Positions 41,816 to 51,680 of a stretch of 64,000 nucleotides of DNA are shown here, piece by piece. The DNA is taken from positions 25,654,178 to 25,718,177 of the forward strand of contig NC_063158.1 in NCBI RefSeq assembly GCF_020921035.1, read 5' to 3'. A program made the position numbers and the translations under genes. Numbering within the stretch: the stretch's first letter is position 1; each line of letters starts with the position of its first letter. Source of the DNA: Rhodamnia argentea. Its lineage: Eukaryota; Streptophyta; Magnoliopsida; Myrtales; Myrtaceae. Below the pieces are notes generated by a model, which saw only the letters and a program-made list of their open reading frames with translations, was not told the DNA's origin and made no database searches.

Positions 41816-43215
41816 CAACCAATATGTCACTTAAATGAATGTGGACTTTCTTCAATTGTCCAACAATGGCTTCATAGAGGATTGGAAACTACAGAGCTTA
41901 ATCAAGGCATCCATGCTTTTTTCTCTTCTACTTAACTAGTATGAGATGGTTCGTTCGACGAATTGTGTTGTGGCATTCATTTGTTTAATGATGGAGATGA
42001 AATTGATAGTTCTTTTTCTCGTACGTCGCAGCCTGCGACTTCTTTGGATGCTCAACTTTAGAGAGGCTTACTTTCCAACATTGTCTCAGCTTAAGGAAAA
42101 TTGACAGCTTTATTGGAAGTTAATGTATCCAATCAATTTGACTGTGAATGTTCGCCCAAAGAAATCGGAGGCCTCGTGAATCTTCAGTGCTTGGCTTTAG
42201 GATGGTGTTGTTGAGTGAAGAAAATACTAGATTCCACATGAAAGTTGAAGTCGTTGGGTAAGTTGCAGTTTTTGACCGAGTACTTCGAATCAAATTCATC
42301 TCCAAACATTGCATGGCAGTTGCCTAGTGCAGCGGAAATGCTTGAAGTCGCGACTCGAAATTTGAAAAGCCAACTTCCATCTAGAATGGGAAGCGTCCCC
42401 TTTCCAAGGATCCTATGCTTGTCGTTCTCGTACCCTTGTGTCAGTGAAGTTCCAAAAATAGTTGGCATGCTTACTTGCCGTAAACACTTGAGATAGAAGA
42501 ACGTGATGAGATTCAAGAACTGCCAACGCTTTCTAGCAAGTTTAAGTAATCGACAATTGTCATCTAAATCGTTTGCAAGACGTCCCAAATCTCTCGAATT
42601 TGACTAATTTGGTTCAGTTGGACCTGTATGATGGCTCTAGTTGGAGATAAGGAAGCAAAATTCACCAGTGACATACGGTGGATTACAAGGTTATCCAGAC
42701 TGATGAGCTTGAAACTTCCCAACGTCCCTGCTCCCACTGAGTTGGTTTCCTTTTCTCAGTTAAAGGAACTTCGTCTGTCTTGTTTGGACCTGCAAACACT
42801 CGCGCAACTTCCGCCATCTCTGCTAATTTAAGCCTTGACAACTTCAATGCAACTGGGTCACTCTCATCCAATCTAGAAAATTTTGTCAAGCATAGGGCTC
42901 TCCCAGTCTCAATTGCAAGGAATTCAACTCAACAGGCTTCGACTTCAAAATTTAACAGAGTTGGTTCTGAAAAGCTGTGAACCTCCTGAGATATTGTTGC
43001 CCACAGCTAGTTGAGACGAGACCCAACTTGCCGAGCTGTGTGAATCATTGGAGGCATTTTCTATCATCTGGTGCGAGTCCTTGGAAAGGTTTAGCTTTCA
43101 CGGGTGAAGTAGAGTCTGCTAATGAGTTGATTATTTGTGAAGGAAGATAAGTTTTCTGTCGAGAGTTTTAAATAAGCTTAAAAAGTTTCAACCTTAGGGG
43201 TTGCCCGAAGATACT
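41816..43215 (+). pseudogene. TNL pseudogene, exon 3 end and LRR exon (copy 3)
   Basis: It begins with an exon-3 tail (CCAACCAATATGTCACTTAAA ... AAACTACAGAGCTTAATCAA). After a gap it contains many LRR segments homologous to exon 4 of copy 2: GAGAGGCTTACTTTCCAACA, GAAAATTGACAGCTTTATTG, GGGAAGCGTCCC, CTTGTGTCAGTGAAGTTCC. Frames change every few dozen codons and stops are frequent, for instance the frames at 42245-42496, 42628-42831 and 42780-42980. TIR and NB-ARC exons are absent. Confidence 0.8.
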
Positions 43216-43784
43216 CCAAATTCAAGTACTAGGTACAGCATTTGACCCAAAAAAAAAAACGTATTTCGTACAGCAGAATCAGGGAAGGGTCTGACTTCTC
43301 GGATTGTTTTCCGGACTTCTACCCTTTCGGCATGCCGAAAATAACTGATCAACGGAAAATACTTTCCGGTCAACGAAATGTTCCTGCATAAAATTAGGAA
43401 AGTGAATTAATAAATTTAAATAGATGAAAATACTTTTCAAAAATGCGCCTATCGAATTATTTGAGTAAATTGAAATCGTCTGTAAATTTATTTTGATAGT
43501 ACCTTTGGCTCAAGTGAAGGTAGGAATACCAGGAAACATATGGCATGCAAAGACATCATATCTCTGATCGTCTCAAGGCAAATTGTTGCTTTAAAAAGGA
43601 AAGCTCCCTCAGGATCTGCCTTGAAACGTCCTTTTCCCACAAGCCATCTGGGCTTTTTGGATTCGAAAAAGACTAGTCCTTATGCTTAAATCGAGCAAAT
43701 TTCTTTCTCAACAATGCCTGTGGCAGTAATCTTTCTGAGAAAGTTGATGATTAGATTGTTCGCTGGAGACTTTTAGAGGAAGGG
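43216..43784. other. Intergenic, no gene seen
   Basis: The stretch has a GGAAAATACTTTCCGGTCAA motif near 43357, similar to the termini of the element at 34246-35045, and an A-run at 43250. Nothing else can be assigned. Confidence 0.4.
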
Positions 43785-44180
43785 TGGATTAAACTGAACA
43801 CGGATAGGTCAGTTGCTCGAAACCCTGGTCCGGCATGAGGTGGGGGCGCCTTGCAGAGCACCTCGGCCATTGGGTTTCGGGCTTTTACAGGTTTTGAGGA
43901 ACCACCACAACTCCCCGACGGCGGAATTGTGAGCTCTTAGAGATGGTTTAAGAATTGCTCTGCATTGTCATGTATCCCATTCACGTTGATCTTCGATGCA
44001 AAAAAATATCCTTGTGGACATGTTTCTGGTTAATACTAATTGTAATGAGAATCTGAAACTGCTCTTTTCGGAACGCAGGACTATCCTCGGGAGCTTTATC
44101 CGATACCGGATGAAGCACGTACCCAGAGAGGCAAATCAGCACCCCGATTTCACGGTGAAGAAGGGCCACTTGGAATAGGA
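43785..44180 (+). pseudogene. RNase H-like domain fragment (RVT_3 type)
   Basis: Shifting frames give WIKLNTDRSVARNPGPA, GGGALQSTSA/LGHWVSGF, TTTSPTAELWALRDGLRIAL, HVDLDAKILVDMFLVNTN and RYRMKHVPREANQHPDF. This is the plant RNase H-like domain found alone or at the end of LINE-derived ORFs (usual motifs W-x-K-L-N-x-D-G, AE-x-x-A-x-x-x-G-L, V-x-R-E-x-N). The catalytic N-T-D is kept, the following Gly is Arg, and a stop lies after GPA. It is a decayed fragment. Confidence 0.78.
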
Positions 44181-44762
44181 TAATCTCAGCATCTTAGAAC
44201 AATCTCCATCAGACATTTTGAAGCTGCTGGAGCGTGACTGTTTAAGTCATCCCTTAGTTTCTGCACTTTCACGACCACTGGGTCCTATTTTATGCACCTG
44301 ATATGATACCATATTGTGCTTGCAGTGAGACGGACCGTCGCTAATCAATACAGACAACCAAACATCTGCTGCCAAAAAAAGAGAAACAATCCCTAGTTCC
44401 CATGGATGCAAATCAATTAGCAACTCCTGGGCTTCTGGCAGTAGCACAATGCATTAAAAATGAAAACTTTTGTACACCTCAAGATCTACGACCGGATCAC
44501 GTCCTCAACCGCTTTTGGAGGACGAAGAAAAGAAGAAGAGAACGATGAAGATCATCTTGTATTGCCCAAAACAGAGATGTGAATGACAGAACAAAGAGGA
44601 AAACCGATGCCGAAACTCGCATTAAGAAATGAGGGAGACCTTATTCCGAATAATTACCGCCCATTTTCTCCCATCAAATACAGGCAATGAATGTCTCCTT
44701 GGTAATATTCCCAATCCCAACTCTCTCATTAGTTAGAGTCATGACATTCTGTATTAACACGT
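44181..44762. other. 3' flank of the wax synthase gene
   Basis: No other gene is recognised. The 3' untranslated region of the minus-strand wax synthase probably lies in 44460-44762. Confidence 0.45.
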
Positions 44763-45860
44763 TCACTGGATCTGAGACACCACAGCACGACAGACGTCCT
44801 TAATGAGCGCGCCTACAGCCTCATACTCTTCCACTGCCTTCTTGACAACACCATCCCTCAGGAGTTGCGGGAAAAACAGCCAAGATCCGGTCACCATCAC
44901 GAATGTCACTGTCGCCAGACCCGTCAAAGCCCTCGGCAACTGCCACTTCGCGCCGCACTTCCTTTTCACCACCACCTCGATCACCAGACACGCCCCGTGG
45001 AGCATGAAAAATGACATGACCTCCCAAGTGGGCTTCACCCGCCCCAGGTGGAAAAACATCAGCTCATGCATGAGCCCCGACACCAGGAAGGCAGCCATCA
45101 CAGCCGGCGCCGCCGCCCACTTACGACCGACAGCCGCCAACGCAGCTCTGTGGATCGGTTCGTATACAGTCAATCGCAGGATGTTGGTGACCATGAGGTT
45201 CCACCGCTTCCCCCAGAAGTCTTGAAGTGAAGACGAGAGGTACGGATCACGGAACTGCGGCTCCAGCTCCATTCCGAAGCCTGCTCGAGCTGCCGCTTGT
45301 ATGGAGGATAAGATCAGATCAAGGGCAAGGTATAGGTGGCAGCAATAGACTAACAAGATCAGGTTTGGATGGAAATGGTCGCCATAGTCATATAAACGTA
45401 ATAGCATCACAAAAAGCAAAGCTTTTGTGGGATAGTTGAGCAGCAAGATACTTTCAGGTCTAATGTTTTCAGGATTCTGAGGGGGGTGTGTGTGATCTTT
45501 GGTGTTGTGTGTCCTCTCTGGGGATTCTTTGGGCGAGTGCTTCTGGATCTTGATGGGTAGGCAAGCGATGGCCAAGAAGCGTGGAAGAGAGATGGGAGGA
45601 TCTGAAGATAAAGGCCCTTTGCCGAAGGCGAAGAGGAGGAGCTTGGAGTTGCCAAGCCATGAAAGGATGAAGCTAGTTTGGCCTATAAGATTCACAGCAG
45701 AGAGATTGAGAGGAAGATACAGGAAGAGAGCCACAACAGGTAGTATCGCCAAGAATCTTGTGGCCCCTTTTGGGATGATCCTGCCCACTATGTAGCAATA
45801 GCACAGAGACATCAAAGCTGTGATGCATACCTTGGAGAAGTTGCACATCTCTCCTTCCAT
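44763..45860 (-). CDS. Wax synthase / long-chain-alcohol O-fatty-acyltransferase (MBOAT)
   Basis: A single exon of 365 codons with ATG at 45860 (MEGEMCNFSKVCITALMS). Plant wax synthases of this family join a fatty alcohol and an acyl-CoA to make wax esters in the ER membrane. The signature FWGKRWN lies at residues 215-221, and the proposed catalytic His265 lies in SGLMHEL, preceded by the conserved PAVMAAFLVSG segment. Several membrane segments are seen: residues 10-27, 35-55, 57-79, 145-155, 163-183, 255-270, 280-297 and 313-331. The length is close to the family's usual 340-360. The N-terminus (SLCYCYIVGRIIPKG) and PLNLSAVNL-x-G-x-SF-x-LSWL follow the family pattern. No lesion is visible. 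The substrate chain length cannot be told. Confidence 0.92.
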   Translation of the reverse strand: MEGEMCNFSKVCITALMSLCYCYIVGRIIPKGATRFLAILPVVALFLYLPLNLSAVNLIGQTSFILSWLGNSKLLLFAFGKGPLSSDPPISLPRFLAIACLPIKIQKHSPKESPERTHNTKDHTHPPQNPENIRPESILLLNYPTKALLFVMLLRLYDYGDHFHPNLILLVYCCHLYLALDLILSSIQAAARAGFGMELEPQFRDPYLSSSLQDFWGKRWNLMVTNILRLTVYEPIHRAALAAVGRKWAAAPAVMAAFLVSGLMHELMFFHLGRVKPTWEVMSFFMLHGACLVIEVVVKRKCGAKWQLPRALTGLATVTFVMVTGSWLFFPQLLRDGVVKKAVEEYEAVGALIKDVCRAVVSQIQ

Positions 45861-47360
45861 CTTGTCTCTCTTTCTCTCTCTGTCTTCCCCTGTTCCTTAA
45901 TTTTCTGCTATTCGGTCTTTCGATCTCTTCGCTGCATCAGCCGAAGGTGATATAGCTCTGCACGAGTTTTGACAGTCAAAACGTTGACAAGAGAAGGTAA
46001 GCTGTGTCTCCCAATAAGCAAGATGCCGGAAGCTGCTTCCCTGCTTTTAATTATTGTTTCCCCCCATCTGAGCCTGCTTAAATGTACCTTATTTTTTTTG
46101 TTCAGGAATCCGAAATGAGCGGCATTTTTATTCAATTTTATGACCTCGTGCTTGGCTTTCCCTGCGATGAACTGGCAATTTTCTATGTTGCATCAACGAA
46201 ACCTTGAGCATGCCATGTGCGTCTGCTTTTGTAATATAGCCGAGGACGCGGTGGAGAATGGCCAAACTAACAATCTCTTCTCCCTTGATAGTCCTTAGAA
46301 AAAAAATTCGTGCTGCTAATACTGAAATTTGAGATCAGACATAGAAAGACAGAAGACTAATCCACTCTGAGTCTGAACTGAGCTGTTGCAGATTTTGGGC
46401 TGTTTTTATAGACAGACAAGATTTCAGAACAGACTCAACCGAGATAGCCCTTGCACATTGCAGTTGTACAAATACAATAGCAAGATTTGATTTGAGCAGA
46501 ACAAAAGAATGGAATTGTCATCATTTTCTGTAAAGGCAGGCACGGCCATTTGGCCATTCCCTCTCTTTGTTTCTTCTAGTAAAATTACTGCTTTCAGATT
46601 GTACCTTCATTTCTTGGCTCTCCCAATACTTCTTCCCAGGAACATATTCTTGGATTCTCATATTCTTTCTTGTTACAGACAAACACAGATGCTAAGATAC
46701 TCATTCCCGTCCATCCAGCATCGTTTCATCATATGAGTCATACCGGTTTTCTCTCCTCATCACAAACTATCTCCTTTCCAAGAGTGAAAAAGGCTATTTC
46801 GGAATCCCAGAATATGCAGCAAACAGGTTCCAAACTAGCAAATGCCAACCATACACAAATTATCAAATGGCAACTAAAATAAAGGATAAACGGGGCGAGA
46901 GAAAGGGAGACAGACACAAAAGCAGCGTCACCAACAAATTTGAGCAACTTCATTAATGTGAAGGAATCAAATACAAGTAGCTTGATAGGGCCTTTACTTC
47001 ACCACTTCCTTGCGCACAGATTCAGCCAAAAGATACCAAAAGATATAGATGACGAAAACATACATTGCTCTTGACAACTAGTTCTTATGATCACAGTACT
47101 CGTTAAGACCGAGAGACAGAGACACAGAAAACGCTCAGATGCACCACTTCCAAATTACTCATAAGGAACAGCAGCTTCTTTCTTCAATCCTAGTTTCTTC
47201 ATGCCAATAAAATTTCGAACAAATATCTTCTCTCGAATTGTCTAGATGACCATCCAGGACAAAACTCAAGATAAGTTACACAGCAATGGTAATACATCAG
47301 ATATATCAACCTGCGAAGCAAGTAAGACCGGGGCCATGCTTGATAGAGTTGGGGAGCACT
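45861..47360. other. Intergenic region between wax synthase and Rho-GDI
   Basis: It holds the pyrimidine-rich leader of the wax synthase on the minus strand (about 45861-45900) and, to the right, the likely 3' untranslated region of Rho-GDI (about 46980-47360). Nothing else is recognised between about 45950 and 46950. Short plus-strand frames there have no domain. Confidence 0.5.
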
Positions 47361-50119
47361 TCACAAAGTTGAATTCCAGTCTTTTCGGATGTCAAAAGTG
47401 TAGTTGATCTCGAGGTAACACTTGTTGTCATCATCAACAAACTAGAGATCAAAATAAAAGCAGAAAGGAAATTGGTAAAAACAACAAAGCGCAGCAGGAA
47501 TCATTGGTGAGAGGATAATTACAGTGATTTTTTTATTTAGCGATCAAGTTTTCAACCCATAAAAACTTGCATTAATCATCAATTTTGGAGCTAATGACCA
47601 AGTAATGTTTCTTTCCTACAGATCGATCCTGGTGACAAGAATGAATGCAAGGCTGCTGTCAACCTGTGACTCAAAAAAAGCAGGTTTTAAATGTTGAAGG
47701 CCAAAGTCATGCCTCTTCTGGATGACTAGATATCTGAACGAACAAAGTTGATCTAATTGTTGCACAATTCTTTGTGCTCCATAACCTATATACATTTAAA
47801 TTCCCTTATCCCAGACATGATGTTTGAATTAAAAGAAATGCTTTATAATTATCTGTGAACCATGATTTATGAAAATGCATGCAAAGCAACTTAGCAATCG
47901 CAATACAGGAAGGAGCTGCACAAGTTGACTATTGAAATTTGAAATTGCACGTAGTAAACTGACAAGCTGTCATCCACTCAAGTGAATTACAGTCTCAGAA
48001 ATTTTCAGATTTTAAAGAAGTCTAATAGTGTGTGCCAAGATGCTCCATCACTTAAGAAATTTAGCACCCATAATGTAAGACCCTCCATCATCTTTTAACA
48101 TAACTCATATTGCGGGTGAAATTATAACGAGGGAGAAGTGGAAGCAGCTGAACTAACCTTACTTTTGGCTGTATACGATCCTCTAGCAAACATGCCAGAC
48201 GGTGTCGTATCTTCAGGCATTTCATGCGTGTAGGGCTCCTGCTGTGGACTGAAAGTTCCGATCATCTCTTTTGAGCTGTCCACTGCAAAAAGTGACAATA
48301 AAACACAGCTTAATTTACAAACCATGAAATTGCAGGGTTGAGAAAAGAGGGGACTAGCGCTACCTTTAACACCAGTTTTCCATACTGTGTTGCTGTATTT
48401 GAGACCCGACACGATGTTGTTGCTGACCTGGAAGGTGAACTTGAGGCTATAACGGCTGCCTTCTTTCAAAGTAAACCACAAGCCTTTGGGTTTTCCATTC
48501 TCAGGAATTGGCAGCAGTATATCAGGTCTACCAGGAGAAATTATTGCAAGGCTCACGATCTTGACATCTGGTTCCAGTGTTTCTACATTGTGAAGGAATG
48601 ATGAAAAAAGAAAATGATCAGTGACAATTGAATTAGGATCGGCATTAGAAGAAAGGAGTTTACAATCAACAACTTAATCAAGTAATCATTCGAGCTCTGC
48701 ATCAAATAAACCAGAAATACGCAGTTCCAAAGCCATCATTCAATTTGCTAAGGAAAAAGGCTGAAAGAGCATTTATCTCAAACTTGATTTCATTTTATGA
48801 AACAACACTCAGAAATATATAACAATCTCAGTAATGGCATCGATGGCAAATTGGAACTCGAGGGAAATTTGTGCGTTCATTTAAAGATGATGACAAGCAG
48901 AAAGCCTAAAGACAAAACTCTGTACTCCACCTTCCAGTGTGGTGAGAAACAGACGCAACGGACAGTAAAGAACCAGAAATGCTCTTCAGATCAGACAGAT
49001 TCCCTCAACCAAGCTCGCTTTGAAAAGCTACTTTAAAAGAGATTCTTCTTTTTCGTTCTTGTTTGTCAGCTCTCATGCGCATACTTAGTCCCGCTTTCTC
49101 AAGCAAAGACAGATCTTTCGCATTGAGACCAAAAGATTCATAACATAAACTTCCTCAGAGATCTCAGCCATCTTATGAACTTGGTGAGCTTAATTCTAGA
49201 GAGATTATAGCTTGCATATTTGCACCTTTTGAAGCATTCACACATACCTAGGGAAATCCTAAAAAGGAGACTCCTAAGAATTATCTACAAGAACCATTTT
49301 AACCTTAAGAAAGAAAAACAACTAAGCCTCATCCCATTACTTTGTTGCACTTTTTTAGCATATAAAGTGTCCTGTACGATCAAAGTACAAACATTTGTAA
49401 GTTGCAACCCGTAATTCCAGCCGTAGACAAGATAAAACCTCATTGTATACTGTGAAAAATGAAACCAGCTTACAGATCTGCTTACTTTCAACCGAATTAA
49501 CCAAAATTGCACCCCCATCTATGCGCTTCGTTTCTTTAAGAAAATCACAAACTTCATAATCTAACTGTTCAGTTCTGTCAGACTTTTGTTGATTATAAAT
49601 GACCCTATTCTAGTTCATTTTCACATCCCCTGTGCCAGTCCAATCAGGAAATAGTTTGTACACTTTTTTTGTCTTTGGGTGAAAAAAAAATTACCTCCGA
49701 CAGAATCAAAGTCCACGCTTCCAAGAAGCTGTTCCTTCCACCTCCTCAAGCTTTCATCATCCTATATACCATTCTCAAAACATCAACATCAAAACCCATA
49801 AAACTTACACCCCAGCAACTTTCAAACACAAGGCCAAAGAGTAATATTTCTTTTTTTCTCAAACCTTATCCTTTTCAAACTGTTCCTTGAGAGTGACCTG
49901 AGGACCCAAGTCAATCTTCTTCACGTCCTCCTCTTCATCCTCCTCGGTGGCGTATACCGAGCTCTCGCTCGTGGTCCTGTGAATCTTCTCTCCTTGCAAT
50001 TCATCCTCGTTCTCTTCATTCGGAGGTGTCTTCACCTCTGCATTTTCCTTGGACGTGCTGCTCTTCTCATCAAATCCCATGTTCTTGGAACTTGAAGCCA
50101 CTCCAACGGCCAAAGACAT
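47361..50119 (-). CDS. Rho GDP-dissociation inhibitor
   Basis: Five exons on the minus strand: 49865-50119, 49695-49761, 48364-48582, 48158-48282 and 47361-47441, giving 248 residues. Rho-GDIs keep ROP/Rho GTPases soluble by sheltering their prenyl tail, and so confine ROP activity at the membrane. The N-terminus is a flexible acidic arm (YATEEDEEEDVKK), followed by LGPQVTLKEQFEKDK, DDESLRRWKEQLLGSVD and LEPDVKIVSLAIISPGRPDI. Then come the beta-sandwich part LPIPENGKPKGLWFTLKEGS, RYSLKFTFQVSNNIVSGLKY, MIGTFSPQQEPYTHEMPEDT, TPSGMFARGSYTAKSK, and FVDDDNKCYLEINYTFDIRK. The start used is ATG at 50119 (MSLAVGVASSSKN); an in-frame TTG lies upstream at 50134. Intron 2 is about 1.1 kb. It closely resembles the plant RhoGDI1/SCN1 type. 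Confidence 0.94.
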
Positions 50120-50680
50120 CAACAGCACATCCAAAACACGAACGAAAAAATGTCCAAATGACGCACACAGGATACAATCAACCCCCGCTCACTTACCAAA
50201 TCGAAAAGACAAGGAAAGGATCTGAAGTAATTGAGGGAAAACACAACGAGAACCCACCAAAATCCTTGCTTTTGCGAACGAGAAGAAAAGAAAGATGAAG
50301 AACGCCCCCAATAAAAACTCAAAAGGAGAGAAGAAAAAAGAAAAAGAAAAGATGAAAAGAGGGACTTGGGTCAAAGAATCCAAGAAAGGCAAATGCAGAC
50401 CAATTAAAGAGAACCCAAGAACGCAAACACAGAGGAAAGAAGAGAGAGAGAGAGAGAGAGAAGGCAAAGAAAAAGAAGAACGGAGGGACGAGAGGAAGCG
50501 AGAGAAGGGTTGCTGTTTAGGGAAGTTCAAAGAAGGAAATGGTCATGTGGTGATGCGAAATTGCGAGCGAATGAGCTTGCAAGGAGAGAGGAAGAGAGAG
50601 ACAGAGCGAGACAGAGAGAGAGATCGTGAGGGTCACTCAGCGAGGCCGAGAATGGAGGGAGGGGTCATTCCAGCCGAGAC
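50120..50680 (-). promoter_or_regulatory. Pyrimidine-rich leader and promoter region of Rho-GDI
   Basis: On the gene's coding strand this stretch is strongly CT-rich, with (CT)n runs that appear as GAGAGA on the plus strand at 50439-50461 and 50581-50625. CT-rich microsatellites are frequent in plant 5' leaders and core promoters. A long plus-strand frame here is a by-product of the purine bias. Confidence 0.5.
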
Positions 50681-50888
50681 GACACGCGCACATCCACGCA
50701 CGAACCAACCATCGAGTTTCGCCTTGGATTTCGCTCATCATTTTGTTTTCCCCCCCTCTTTGACTTCTTCCTCCTCTTCTTTTTTCTCGTTTCTCGAATT
50801 TTCCTTTTATTTTCCCTCTCAGTTGATTTTTCTTTCCTTTTTCCTTTTGCTTTTTATACTTCCGTAACCGGGAGCCCTAATTCTCTAA
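50681..50888. other. Upstream region of Rho-GDI
   Basis: T- and C-rich DNA leading to a fold-back repeat. No gene seen. Confidence 0.4.
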
Positions 50889-51680
50889 AAGCCCTCAACT
50901 TTAATTCCAATCTCAAATCTATCATGAATTTTTTTCTTAAAAAAAAATTGACTTTAGATCAAGTCACAAATCTACCCCAAACTTTCTTTTTGTCTCAGAA
51001 AAAATCACCAACTTTAGGTCATTCTCAAATCTACCCCCAACTTTTTTGTATTGAAAAAAATCCTAAAATTTAGATCCAATCTCAAATTTGTCAAGAATTT
51101 TACTTTGTCTAAGAAAATCACTAACTTTCAAGCTATTATCAAATTTAACTCGTGGTCCAATCCAAACTTGATATGACATTTTCAAATAGATAAAAAGTCC
51201 AATCATCAAAGTAATTGGGTTATAAGCACTTGACCAACATTACGTTTCAACGTGGATAATAAATACACCCCCAAAAAATTGTTGAAATTTTCCAAAATGA
51301 AACCATTATAGAATATGAAAATTGGATGGAATAACATTGATATTTGGACAGATAGGCAATAGGGGCAGATTTTTTTTTTTTTTTTTGGTCATAATAGGGG
51401 CAGATTTACTACTAGAGAAAAATTGACGATTTTGTTCTTAGACAAAAAAAAAAAGGTTCGGGATATATTTGGGATTGGATCTAAAGTTTGGAGTTTTTTC
51501 TAAAACTAAAAAAAAAAATTATGGTAGATTTGGAAATGTAAATTGAGGTTTTTCCTAATACAAAAAAATTAAAAGTAGATTTGGGACTGCACTTAAATTT
51601 TAGGATTTTTCTGAGACAAAAAAAAAAGTTCAAGGTAGATTAGAGACTAAACCTAAAGTTAAGGATTTTTTTAGGGAATT
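50889..51680. repeat. Fold-back element with tandem units of about 60 bp in each arm
   Basis: The left arm (50889-51140) has four copies of a unit of the type AA-ATCACCAACTTTAGGTC followed by A-TCTCAAATCTACCCCCAAC. The right arm (about 51420-51680) has four inverted copies: GGTAGATTTGG, ATTTGGGATTGGATCTAAAG, GATTTTTCTGAGACAAA and others. The loop (51141-51419) is unrelated AT-rich sequence. There are no coding sequences. The units differ from each other by a few bases to about a quarter. Confidence 0.75.

Noticed and set aside
44803-45225. Plus-strand 140-codon frame within the wax synthase
   Set aside because: Antisense shadow of the conserved MBOAT coding exon.
50295-50867. Long plus-strand frame rich in Lys, Glu and Arg opposite the Rho-GDI leader
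   Set aside because: It is produced by the purine-biased (GA)n microsatellites complementary to the CT-rich leader of Rho-GDI. No domain and no splice structure.
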